Of a stretch of 53,909 nt of DNA, positions 18,150 through 25,925 are shown piece after piece. A program made the translations under genes and the position numbers. The notes below the pieces were generated by a model that worked only from the letters and a program-made list of their open reading frames with translations, was not told where the DNA came from and ran no database searches. The stretch comes from Candidatus Mediterraneibacter intestinavium (lineage in GTDB: Bacteria; Bacillota; Clostridia; Lachnospirales; Lachnospiraceae). The stretch's first letter is position 1; each line of letters opens with the position of its first letter. The stretch lies in NCBI GenBank assembly GCA_019119205.1, contig DWXK01000064.1, forward strand, positions 1 to 53,909. Reading direction: 5' to 3'.

Positions 18150-19544
18150 TTACTGGTCTGCCAAAGCAGCCTTTATCATGATCGCACATTCCACTCTCTT
18201 TCTCTCCATCTCACAGCTCACCTCATAGGTATCGTTGATGGTGTGATGGAACTTATAAGAGTTCGCCATGCATCCCCCGCTGCAGTAAAATCTTGCAAAG
18301 CATGTCCTGCAGTTCTCTTTTGAGTACACGCTGCATCCTCTGAACTCTTCCGCGATCTCCGGTTTCGTGATCCCCTCATCCACATTCCCCATGAGGAATT
18401 CTTCCTGCCCCACAAACTGATGGCACGGATACAGGTCTCCCCACGGCGTCACAGCAAGATATTCGGTTCCCGACCCGCATCCTGACAGACGCTTTGACAC
18501 GCACGGTCCGCCTTCCAGGTCGATCATAAAATGGAAGAATGTAAATCCTCTCCCGCTCTTCTCCCGCTCTACCATATATTTTGCAAGTTTGTCATACTCT
18601 TCAAAGATCACCGGCAGGTCTTCCTTCCGGATCGCATACGGGTCTGTATCATCGCCCACTACCGGCTCGATGGATATCTGCTCGAATCCCAGATCTGCAA
18701 AATGCTTCACATCCTCGGAGAAATCCAGGTTCTCTCTTGTAAATGTACCGCGTATGTAATATTTCTGCTGGTTCCTGCTCTCGGCAAGCTTTTGGAACTT
18801 TGGAACGATCAGGTCATAGCTTCCCTTTCCGTTGCGGAACGGGCGCATCCTGTCATTGACCTCTTTCCTGCCGTCCAGGCTCAGGACCACGTTATCCATC
18901 TCCCGGTTCACGAACTCCTGGACTTCGTCATTTAACAGGACGCCGTTAGTAGTCAATGTGAAACGGAAATGTTTATCGTGGAGTTTCTCCTGATCACGCC
19001 CGTAAGCCACAAGGTCTTTTACGACCTGCCAGTTCATGAGAGGCTCTCCGCCGAAGAAATCCACCTCCAGATTTTTCCGCTTCCCTGAATTCGCGATCAG
19101 GAAATCCAGAGCTTTCTTCCCCACCTCAAAGGACATCAGCGCCCTTCTGCCGTGATACTCGCCCTCCTCCGCGAAACAGTATTTACAGGCGAGGTTGCAG
19201 TCGTGCGCGATGTGGAGGCAGAGCGCCTTTACCACAGTCTTTCTCTGTTTGACCACGTCGATAAAATCTTCATAGACATCCTTTGTGAACAGCCTTCCCT
19301 GTTCTGCCAGTTCTGTCGCTGCCTCAAGGATATCATCCAGGTCCTCCTGAGGGTATTTCCCTCCCAGGTTCTCCTTTAAATATGCTGCCGTCTCCGGCTG
19401 TTTCAGCGTCTCCGGCGTATGTTCCTCATTCTGCTCCGCAAGAACGCCGATCACGTCGTATGCTTCCTGGTCCACAACATGGACAGCGCCGCTGTTCACA
19501 TCGAGGACGATATTATATCCGTTGTTCTGGTACTGATGTATCAC
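18150..19544 (-). CDS. scfB: SCIFF peptide maturase, radical SAM/SPASM thioether synthase
   Basis: The 464-residue enzyme is a recognisable SCIFF maturase (ScfB type). The N-terminus begins IHQYQNNGYNIVLDVNSGAV, followed by a RiPP-recognition-like region, then the radical SAM motif CNLACKYC (Cys116, 120, 123), then a SPASM domain whose Cys clusters include CGSGTEY, PCHQF, CRTCFARFYCSGGC. In characterised homologues it forms Cys-to-Thr thioether cross-links in the precursor ScfA. It starts with GTG 19544 behind GAGAGG. The precursor gene lies 149 bp upstream on the same strand, with a hairpin between. Confidence 0.95.
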   Translation of the reverse strand: MIHQYQNNGYNIVLDVNSGAVHVVDQEAYDVIGVLAEQNEEHTPETLKQPETAAYLKENLGGKYPQEDLDDILEAATELAEQGRLFTKDVYEDFIDVVKQRKTVVKALCLHIAHDCNLACKYCFAEEGEYHGRRALMSFEVGKKALDFLIANSGKRKNLEVDFFGGEPLMNWQVVKDLVAYGRDQEKLHDKHFRFTLTTNGVLLNDEVQEFVNREMDNVVLSLDGRKEVNDRMRPFRNGKGSYDLIVPKFQKLAESRNQQKYYIRGTFTRENLDFSEDVKHFADLGFEQISIEPVVGDDTDPYAIRKEDLPVIFEEYDKLAKYMVEREKSGRGFTFFHFMIDLEGGPCVSKRLSGCGSGTEYLAVTPWGDLYPCHQFVGQEEFLMGNVDEGITKPEIAEEFRGCSVYSKENCRTCFARFYCSGGCMANSYKFHHTINDTYEVSCEMERKRVECAIMIKAALADQ

Positions 19545-19633
19545 CAGAGATACCTCTCTTTCATCTTTACGTCAGGTCTTCCGGCCTGCTGTCCCGTCCT
19601 GCTTCCACAAAATGTTTCCGCGGACAAGCGTAA

Positions 19634-19656
19634 GGCAGCGGCTTTCGACCGCTGCC
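19634..19656 (-). promoter_or_regulatory. Hairpin between scfA and scfB
   Basis: GGCAGCGG (19634-19641) pairs with CCGCTGCC (19649-19656) around a 7-nt loop. No strong T-run follows in the direction of transcription, so it is more likely to tune the scfA:scfB ratio (partial termination or mRNA end protection) than to be a full terminator. Confidence 0.55.
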
Positions 19657-19693
19657 CTCATCTTTGTTCTCTTTTCATCGGAGAAGAAATCTC

Positions 19694-19837
19694 TTATTTC
19701 TTCTGCTCACATGTCTGGTTTCCTACAGTGCAGGATGTCTTGCATGCAGACTGGCATGATGTCTGGCACTCGCCGCATCCGCCTCTTTTCACTGTATTGT
19801 TCAGTGTCTGTGTATTCAATGTCTTGATGTGTTTCAT
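19694..19837 (-). CDS. scfA: SCIFF ribosomally made peptide precursor
   Basis: This 47-residue peptide is six-Cys-in-forty-five (SCIFF). It starts at ATG 19837 behind a strong AGGAGG. The N-terminal leader reads MKHIKTLNTQTLNNTVKRG, and the six Cys are at 21, 24, 28, 32, 36 and 43, interleaved with Thr/Ser that serve as thioether acceptors in characterised relatives. The peptide is nearly invariant across Clostridia and its biological role is unsettled. It precedes the maturase gene scfB on the same strand and has its own promoter. Confidence 0.96.
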   Translation of the reverse strand: MKHIKTLNTQTLNNTVKRGGCGECQTSCQSACKTSCTVGNQTCEQKK

Positions 19838-19885
19838 GTCCTAACCTCCTGTTCTTCTGTGCTGACCGCACAATCTGCTCGTAGT

Positions 19886-19914
19886 ATTATATCACATGGA
19901 AACAGGATTTTAAA
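19886..19914 (-). promoter_or_regulatory. Putative scfA promoter
   Basis: On the minus strand TTTAAA (19909-19914), a 17-bp spacer and TATAAT (19886-19891) lie about 50 bp before the scfA start. The -10 is consensus and the -35 is weak. Confidence 0.6.
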
Positions 19915-19921
19915 GACTTTT

Positions 19922-20329
19922 TTACGAAACCATCCCTCCAAGCATCCCTCCGCCGGCACACAGCAGGAACGTTGTCAGGATATCTCCCGCTCCGGACTGG
20001 ATCGAATGATAGATCCCGAACGAGATCAGGACAAGAAGCGCGAAGTACAGTACCCCCGCAATGAGTCCCCACAGAAACTTCCTCGATCCGGTCAGCTTTC
20101 CGATCACGAACCCTCCGGCAAACGTAGAGATCACATAGATCAATATGATGCCTGCATTTACATTCTCCTCACTCAGCCCCATTTTATAGAGCAGAAGGCT
20201 CAGCACCAGCAGCAGGATCCCCGTGATCACGTATGCGCACAGAAGCGCCTTCAAAAGATCCATCCCCCGGTTCCCTGCTTCCCCGCTCTTCCCTGCATTT
20301 CCGGTCTTAGCACCCGCCTTTTTCTCCAT
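19922..20329 (-). CDS. TIGR04086-like small membrane protein
   Basis: The 135-residue product has a charged N-terminal tail and four hydrophobic segments (KALLCAYVITGILLLVLSLL; IILIYVISTFAGGFVIGKL; FLWGLIAGVLYFALLVLISF; ILTTFLLCAGGGMLGGM). This matches the small Clostridial membrane family often found beside the SCIFF genes. Start ATG 20329 is chosen because AGGAGG lies eight bases upstream, inside an open extension that would otherwise contain it. Function is unknown; position 84 bp before scfA suggests a link with peptide export or anchoring, which is inference. Confidence 0.8.
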   Translation of the reverse strand: MEKKAGAKTGNAGKSGEAGNRGMDLLKALLCAYVITGILLLVLSLLLYKMGLSEENVNAGIILIYVISTFAGGFVIGKLTGSRKFLWGLIAGVLYFALLVLISFGIYHSIQSGAGDILTTFLLCAGGGMLGGMVS

Positions 20330-20542
20330 CTCATGTCCCTCCTGATCTTTCACATCCGGCAGAGCAGCTGTCTCCCGGCCGCTCTGCCCTGTCCAAAAAT
20401 ATTCTCTCTCAGATTCAAAAGGATTTTTCCAAAAATCCTGTCCTCCTGAATAGATTCTATGAACAGGACCGTAAGATTATGACAAAATAGAGAAAAAAAC
20501 GCAGCCCGTATCATTGCAGATTTTTTACATTTTCCATTCAGG
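20330..20542 (-). other. spoVT to TIGR04086-like intergenic region
   Basis: No gene is seen here. On the minus strand two hairpins are visible: AGGATTTTT/AAAAATCCT at 20421-20440, and GGCAGAGC/GCTCTGCC at about 20352-20384, the latter just before the ribosome site of the membrane-protein gene. Either could be a terminator or leader structure. Confidence 0.45.
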
Positions 20543-21088
20543 CTACGACGACATCTGTCTTCCAAGAAACTCTGCAGCACTCTGAGCTACTTTCTGTTCC
20601 AGTTCGCCAAACTTTTTCTTCTCATCCCGGTTCAGAAGTACCACGGAACCGATAACATCCCCCTCACAGATGATCGGGCAGACAGTCTCATCCAGATACG
20701 CTCCCATATCCGCTGTGATCCTGATATACCCCGGATCCCCCGCCTTCGCCAGAAGCTGCCCCCGCTCCTGGATCAATTTCTCAGCATCTCTGCTGATAAA
20801 CTGATCCTGAAGTTCTTTTTTCCCGGCCCCCGACACTGAGACCACCTGGTCCATATCCGTGATGCACACAGTGCATCCAAGTGTCTGGGAAAGACTTTCT
20901 GCATACAGCTTTGCAAGAGTTCCCAGTTCCCCGATCGGAGAATACTTTTTCAGGATGATCTCCCCCTCCCGGTCCGTGAAGATCTCCAGAGGATCGCCCT
21001 CCCGGATCCGGAGCGTCCTTCTGATCTCTTTCGGGATGACGACCCGCCCCAGGTCATCGATCCGTCTCACTATCCCTGTTGCTTTCAT
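20543..21088 (-). CDS. spoVT: Stage V sporulation protein T
   Basis: The 181-residue regulator has an N-terminal AbrB/SpoVT swapped-hairpin DNA-binding domain (MKATGIVRRIDDLGRVVIPKEIRRTLRIREGD) and a C-terminal GAF-like domain (TLGCTVCITDMDQVVSVSGAGK...VIGSVVLLNRD). SpoVT modulates sigma-G genes in the forespore, so its presence indicates a sporulating lineage. Start ATG 21088 follows GGAGG with normal spacing. No convincing sigma-G promoter was found by eye. Confidence 0.95.
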   Translation of the reverse strand: MKATGIVRRIDDLGRVVIPKEIRRTLRIREGDPLEIFTDREGEIILKKYSPIGELGTLAKLYAESLSQTLGCTVCITDMDQVVSVSGAGKKELQDQFISRDAEKLIQERGQLLAKAGDPGYIRITADMGAYLDETVCPIICEGDVIGSVVLLNRDEKKKFGELEQKVAQSAAEFLGRQMSS

Positions 21089-21240
21089 ATAAAAATTCCT
21101 CCGTCTTACAAGATTCTACATCCTTACTTTTTCTGTCATTAAATGTAGTATCTGTAAAACGGAGGAAACTATACCGTCAATTATTTTTTGATCCTTTTAT
21201 CCTTTCCAATACAGGAGCTGTGCCTTTTAGCGAAAGCCTC

Positions 21241-21393
21241 CTACTCCACATCCTGGAGCGCCGCGAAGTCTTCCTCCCCGGTCCGTACTTTCACGACTTT
21301 TGTCACATTATATACAAAGATCTTGCCATCTCCGATATGCCCCGTATACAGAGCTTTCTTTGAGGCTTCGATGATTTGGTCCTTTTTTATATT
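21241..21393 (-). pseudogene. C-terminal fragment of a PII (GlnB-like) signal protein
   Basis: The minus strand encodes about 50 residues that match the C-terminal third of PII proteins: a helix DQIIEASKKALYTG, then GHIGDGKIFVYNV and KVRTGEED, the PII signature near the end, and a stop at 21241. Upstream the frame is closed by TGA (21394-21396), there is no start codon and the 5' two thirds, including the T-loop, are missing. It lies between the end of the Na/Pi symporter and spoVT. It is best read as a decayed gene. Confidence 0.78.
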
Positions 21394-21442
21394 TCATCCC
21401 CCGCCCCGGGTCGTTTTTCTCTGTTTTCCACAAAACAAAGTC

Positions 21443-23071
21443 TTATTCCATGCCCTGGTATTCCTGGGCAATGTTCAGCACATGGTCTCCCATTCTCTCA
21501 AAATCCGTCAGGATCTCTGAAAACACGATACCACTCTGCGGCTTGCATTTTCCTTTTTTCAGCCGCTGCATCTGCTTTTTAAAATACTTATCGCGCATAT
21601 CATCCGTCTTCTGTTCCAGCACGACTGCGTTTTTGAGCACCGCCTCTGCATTTCCGGCATCCACTTCTTTTACATTGTCAAGTGAGGCAAGGCACTGTTT
21701 CTTCATCTCAGCCAGTTCATCCAGCACATTGTCAGAAAACTTGAGATCCCATTTTTTCATGTCATCAGCATACTCGACAATGTTCACAGCATGATCCCCG
21801 ATCCTCTCCAGATTGCTGACGATCGCATAATATCCATTGATCTTTCTGGAATCATCCATAGACCTCTCGTTTGCCATCAGCGACACAATATATTCAGAGA
21901 TGCCTTTATTGAGGTAATCAATGTACTCTTCTCTTTCGATGATCTTTGCCTTTGCCTTTTCATCATAACTGATCAGCGTATCAAATGCATCCGAGATATT
22001 CTTCGCAACCATCTGGCTCATCCTGCCAACTTCATCCTTCACCTGGGAAACCGCAACCGCACTGTTTCCGATCGCATAGGAAGACTCGAACGGGCGGATA
22101 TATTTGAGCCTGAGGTCTTCGTCGTCCGCCTTTTTGCTGTCCGGCAGGATCTTTTCAGCGATCTCTGCCATCTGCGCTCCAAACGGCAGGAGCAGGAGGG
22201 TCGTCGCGATATTAAAGATCGTATGCGCATTCGCGATCTGTGCCACCGGATTTCCCGGCGTGAGTGACTCGATCAGCCCCACATACGGCGTGACCATACA
22301 TATAATGGTAAAGATGATCGTACCTATGATATTGAACATCAGATGGATAACTGTCGTACGCTTTGCATTTACCTTCATTCCGATGGATGCAAGGACCGCT
22401 GTGATACAGGTACCGATATTCTGTCCGAACAGCACGTACACTGCACTTGACAGAGGCACCATCCCTGTCGCCGCCAGCGCCTGGAGGATACCTACCGACG
22501 CAGAGGAGGACTGGATGATCGCCGTAAATACCGCACCCACAAGGATACCGATCAGCGGATTGCTGAACTTGGTCATCATACTGATGAACGCTTCCGACTC
22601 CTGAAGCGGCTCCATCGCCGCGCCCATCATGTCCATACCTATGAAAAGAATACCAAGCCCTGCAAAGATACTGCTGACATGATGCACCTTCTCATTTTTC
22701 ACGAACATCATCACCGCAACGCCGCCGATCGCAAAGAGCGGAGCGATCGCTCCGATATCGAGCGCGATCAGCTGTCCCGTGATCGTGGTACCGATGTTGG
22801 CTCCCATGATGATCCAGACTGCCTGTTTCAGCGTCATGAGGCCGGAATTCACAAAGCCGACGACCATGACCGTAGTTGCGGAAGAGGACTGGATCACGGC
22901 TGTGATCACCGCACCGACAAGAACACCTTTGATACGGTTTGAAGTAAGTTTCTCAAGGATCGATTTCATTTTGTTCCCGGCGGCTGCCTCGAGCCCGTTG
23001 CTCATCGTCTGCATTCCATAGAGGAACAGCGCGAGCCCGCCGAGCAAAGAGAGGACGTCTGTTATACCCAT
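21443..23071 (-). CDS. Na+/phosphate symporter with PhoU-like domain (NptA-type)
   Basis: The 542-residue protein belongs to the Na/Pi cotransporter family (SLC34/NptA/YjbB type). Two inverted QSSSA repeats are visible (AVITAVIQSSSATTVMV and AVFTAIIQSSSASVGIL), each in a membrane hairpin, with about nine hydrophobic segments up to residue 310. The C-terminal 200 residues form a PhoU-like helical bundle (NLERIGDHAVNIVEYADD; DFERMGDHVLNIAQEY). It would move phosphate with sodium, the PhoU part probably regulating it. Start ATG 23071 has AAGGAG upstream. The PII remnant follows it. Confidence 0.94.
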   Translation of the reverse strand: MGITDVLSLLGGLALFLYGMQTMSNGLEAAAGNKMKSILEKLTSNRIKGVLVGAVITAVIQSSSATTVMVVGFVNSGLMTLKQAVWIIMGANIGTTITGQLIALDIGAIAPLFAIGGVAVMMFVKNEKVHHVSSIFAGLGILFIGMDMMGAAMEPLQESEAFISMMTKFSNPLIGILVGAVFTAIIQSSSASVGILQALAATGMVPLSSAVYVLFGQNIGTCITAVLASIGMKVNAKRTTVIHLMFNIIGTIIFTIICMVTPYVGLIESLTPGNPVAQIANAHTIFNIATTLLLLPFGAQMAEIAEKILPDSKKADDEDLRLKYIRPFESSYAIGNSAVAVSQVKDEVGRMSQMVAKNISDAFDTLISYDEKAKAKIIEREEYIDYLNKGISEYIVSLMANERSMDDSRKINGYYAIVSNLERIGDHAVNIVEYADDMKKWDLKFSDNVLDELAEMKKQCLASLDNVKEVDAGNAEAVLKNAVVLEQKTDDMRDKYFKKQMQRLKKGKCKPQSGIVFSEILTDFERMGDHVLNIAQEYQGME

Positions 23072-23157
23072 TTCTCTTTCTCCTTTGTTTCTCCTTTAGT
23101 GATAACTGTTATTATTTTCCTTATTAAATTGTTCATGCGTTTTAACGCACCATTATT

Positions 23158-23187
23158 AAACTAGCATGGACCCGTCAGCTGTGTCAA
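23158..23187 (-). promoter_or_regulatory. Putative promoter of the Na/Pi symporter
   Basis: TTGACA (23182-23187 on the minus strand), an 18-bp spacer and TAGTTT (23158-23163). A small palindrome GCGTTTTAACGC lies just downstream and could be an operator. Confidence 0.4.
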
Positions 23188-23256
23188 TGAAATTTTACAT
23201 TTTCTTTATATTTTATTAACATGATCTTTACCGGTTTTTAACCTTTCTCCTTCCTA

Positions 23257-23285
23257 TTGAAAACATCACTTTATTCTGCTAAAAT
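23257..23285 (+). promoter_or_regulatory. pduL promoter
   Basis: TTGAAA (23257-23262), a 17-bp spacer and TAAAAT (23280-23285) lie about 43 bp before the pduL start codon. Confidence 0.75.
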
Positions 23286-23327
23286 CTTAACGTGGGCATA
23301 AGTTCAGATAAAGGAGTGGGAACATCC

Positions 23328-23969
23328 ATGAGTTTAACGATACCGATCGAGACTTCCGCAAGGCATATCCATATCACACAGGAAGATTTCGAGATTTTGT
23401 TCGGTCCCGGCGCAAGACCGACTTTTGCAAAAGAACTGAGCCAGCCGGGACAGTACGCCTGTAAAGAACGGCTGACTGTAGCCGGTCCCAAAGGCAGGTT
23501 TGAAAAGGTAGTCATCCTCGGTCCGTGCAGGAGCGAAACGCAGGTTGAGATCTCCGTGACAGACGCGAGGCGCCTCGGGATCAAAAGTGTCATCCGCCAG
23601 TCAGGCGACCTGGAGGGTACTCCAGGCTGTACATTGATCGGTCCAAAGGGAAAGATCGAATTGTCAAAAGGCGTCATCGTCGCAAAACGCCATATCCATA
23701 TGACCCCTGTCGACGCGCTGCGGGCGCATGTCAAGGACAATGACATCGTCTTTGTCATCACCACCAGCTACGAACGCTCCCTCATCTTTTCCGATGTTGT
23801 AGTCCGGGTCAGTCCTTCCTATTCCCTCGCCATGCATGTGGATACGGACGAGGCAAATGCCTTTGCAAATGAGGACAACCCTACAGGAGTCATCCTGAAG
23901 CTGTTCAACGGGCACACCTACAGCCTGCAGACCTGGGCGGAAGAACTGCAGGCAGGCATACACCGCTGA
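23328..23969 (+). CDS. pduL: Phosphate propanoyltransferase / phosphotransacylase (PduL type)
   Basis: The 213-residue protein consists of two PduL beta-barrel units. Zinc-binding histidines are seen in SARHIHITQEDF near residue 12 and AKRHIHMTPVDA near residue 125; the linker reads VILGPCRSETQVEIS. PduL swaps acyl-CoA and acyl-phosphate, linking propionyl- or acetyl-CoA to ATP formation through acetate kinase. No N-terminal encapsulation peptide and no microcompartment genes are nearby, so this is probably the cytosolic form acting as a housekeeping phosphotransacetylase. Start ATG 23328 has AAGGAG upstream. Confidence 0.93.
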   Translation: MSLTIPIETSARHIHITQEDFEILFGPGARPTFAKELSQPGQYACKERLTVAGPKGRFEKVVILGPCRSETQVEISVTDARRLGIKSVIRQSGDLEGTPGCTLIGPKGKIELSKGVIVAKRHIHMTPVDALRAHVKDNDIVFVITTSYERSLIFSDVVVRVSPSYSLAMHVDTDEANAFANEDNPTGVILKLFNGHTYSLQTWAEELQAGIHR

Positions 23970-24062
23970 AAAGCGGTGCATACTGATATACACCATAAAA
24001 ACCGATGCATAACGCTCAGGAAAATACCTGTCGTTTCACAATGATCAAGGAGGTAATCATAA

Positions 24063-24196
24063 ATGAGTAAGATTGATGAAGTAAGAAACCTCTCCCGAAG
24101 GACAAGGGGCGCATCATGAAGGAACTGATGCCCAAAGTAAAAGGAAAAGCAGACGGCAAAGTTGTCAACGGGCTTGTAGCCTCATTTATGGAGTAG
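24063..24196 (+). pseudogene. YqeY/GatB-domain C-terminal remnant
   Basis: A good ribosome site (AAGGAGG) and ATG 24063 open a short frame that stops after 18 codons. In another frame about 35 residues follow, containing PKDKGRIMKELMPKVKG and ADGKVVNGLV, the C-terminal hallmark of YqeY/GatB-type tRNA-amidotransferase domains, with a stop at 24194-24196. The main body of the protein is absent and the two parts are out of frame. It looks like a gene reduced by internal deletion; the inner ATG 24116 could still give a 26-residue peptide. Confidence 0.72.
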
Positions 24197-24212
24197 AGAG
24201 GTTTCGTTTCCC

Positions 24213-25133
24213 ATGTTTATACTGATCTTCGAGCAGCTTTTGAAGATGTTCTTCATTATGCTGCTCGCATTTATCTGTTACAAAATAAAACTTGTGGATC
24301 AGAACGGAAACCGTTCCATATCCAATCTGCTGCTCATGGTCGTCAACCCGCTGCTCATCATCACGGTCTACCAGGACACGGAATATAACCCCGACATGGT
24401 CAGCGGGCTGCTGCTTGCATTCGCGGCAGCTCTTGCTGCCCACATACTGGGGATCCTCATCTCCACATTCCTGATCCGTCCTTCTTCCGGTCCGGACTGC
24501 AGTATCGAGCGTTTCAACAGCATGTACTCCAACTGCGGTTTTATCGGGATCCCGCTGGTAAACAGTGTCCTCGGGAGCAGCGGCGTATTCTTTATCACGG
24601 CATATATGGTCGTGTTCAACCTTTTTACCTGGACCCACGGGATCATCCTCATGGAGAAGAAATGCTCTCTCAAAAGTATGAAAGAAGGCATCCTCTCTCC
24701 CATGTTTCTCTCTACGGCAGCGGCAGTCGCACTGTTTTTCCTCCGGGTCCATATCCCGTCTGTGGCGCTCGACACCATGAACTACGTAGCGGATATGAAC
24801 ACGCCTCTCGCCATGATGGTAGCGGGCTTTTCCGTCGCCCAGTCAGATCTGAAAAAAATGATCCTCAATGCCAGGATATATTTTATCGCTTTTATCAAAC
24901 TGCTCCTGATCCCTGTGCTGATGACCGCTGTGTTAAGACTCATGTCGCTGCCCTCTGAAGTCGCCGCTGCCATCCTGATCGGTGCCGCCTGTCCGGCTGC
25001 CACCACAGGTACCATGATGGCGATCCGTTACGATCAGAATTATACTTATTCCTCCGAACTTTTTGCCATGACAACCGTCCTGTCCATCGTCACGATACCG
25101 GCTGTCGTCCTTTTTGCAGAGACTATACTTTAA
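24213..25133 (+). CDS. AEC family (auxin efflux carrier-like) transporter
   Basis: The 306-residue membrane protein has about ten hydrophobic segments and the family signature in the first half (YSNCGFIGIPLVNSVLG) with a matching region in the second (NTPLAMMVAGFSVAQ and AACPAATTGTMMA). In bacteria AEC proteins carry small organic anions such as malate or lactate. The substrate is not predictable here. The gene starts at ATG 24213, 16 bp after the YqeY remnant, behind AGAGAGG. A strong terminator follows. Confidence 0.92.
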   Translation: MFILIFEQLLKMFFIMLLAFICYKIKLVDQNGNRSISNLLLMVVNPLLIITVYQDTEYNPDMVSGLLLAFAAALAAHILGILISTFLIRPSSGPDCSIERFNSMYSNCGFIGIPLVNSVLGSSGVFFITAYMVVFNLFTWTHGIILMEKKCSLKSMKEGILSPMFLSTAAAVALFFLRVHIPSVALDTMNYVADMNTPLAMMVAGFSVAQSDLKKMILNARIYFIAFIKLLLIPVLMTAVLRLMSLPSEVAAAILIGAACPAATTGTMMAIRYDQNYTYSSELFAMTTVLSIVTIPAVVLFAETIL

Positions 25134-25141
25134 AAACCGGA

Positions 25142-25187
25142 GGACCGGTCAGCATCCGTCTCCTCCGACGGCACCGCTGACCGGTCC
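25142..25187. terminator. Bidirectional terminator between AEC gene and cytidylate kinase-like gene
   Basis: GGACCGGTCAGC (25142-25153) pairs with GCTGACCGGTCC (25176-25187), with an inner CCGTC/GACGG stem. It lies between two converging genes. Confidence 0.82.
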
Positions 25188-25194
25188 TGCCATT

Positions 25195-25824
25195 TTACCG
25201 GGTTTCCCATTTTCTGTAGATCGCCTCCAGGGCATCCACCGCCCCGTCGATCCCGAGCAGGCTCACATTGAACATCATGCTGTTCGCCTCAATGCTGCCC
25301 CATTCTCTTCCCGTCCTTGACTCATAATAGATCCGGCGTTCTCTGTCTGTCTTTTTGATCTTGTCAATGGCCTTCTTCTCTTCCAGCTTATAGAGCTTCA
25401 TGATCCGGCGGATCCGGTCTTCTTTGTATGCATAGATAAATGCGTTGATACAGTTGGAGTAATCCCCCAGGACATAATCCGCGCACCGTCCGACGAAGAT
25501 CCCCGGTCCCTGATCTGCAAGCTTCCGGATGATCGCCGACTGCCGTTCATACACCCGGTCCGTGAGTGGTCTTCCCGATTCATCGCTGGTCACGAACGCC
25601 CGGTACTCTACACTCCCCGCCGCATACGCCGATAAAAATCTCCCAAGGACCGTCTCATCCACTCTGGTCGCGTCTTCATTGCTGATCCGGAGTTCCTGCG
25701 CTGCCATATGGATCAGGTTGTGATCATAAAGCGGGATATCAAGCCGCTCTGCAAGCCGGTTGCCAACCTCGTGTCCGCCGCTGCCAAACTGTCTTCCAAT
25801 GGTAATGATCGTATGTTTCATCAT
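25195..25824 (-). CDS. Cytidylate kinase-like family protein
   Basis: The 209-residue protein starts with ITIGRQFGSGGHEVGNRLAE, a P-loop variant of the cytidylate kinase-like group common in Lachnospiraceae. Other conserved parts are YDHNLIHMAA, FVGRCADYVL and the DRERRIYYESRTGREWGS lid-like region. It is distinct from canonical Cmk and its substrate is not established. ATG 25824 is preferred: AGGAG has 8-nt spacing, while a GTG nine bases earlier abuts it. A -10-like TATAAT (25880-25885) lies upstream. Confidence 0.85.
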   Translation of the reverse strand: MMKHTIITIGRQFGSGGHEVGNRLAERLDIPLYDHNLIHMAAQELRISNEDATRVDETVLGRFLSAYAAGSVEYRAFVTSDESGRPLTDRVYERQSAIIRKLADQGPGIFVGRCADYVLGDYSNCINAFIYAYKEDRIRRIMKLYKLEEKKAIDKIKKTDRERRIYYESRTGREWGSIEANSMMFNVSLLGIDGAVDALEAIYRKWETR

Positions 25825-25925
25825 ATCTGCCACTCCTCTCTGCGCCCCCGCAAATGTTAAGTAGTTATCCTATGCAGTCATTATACCACAGGCACAGAAA
25901 GAAGGGACAGATAATTGTTCTCTTT

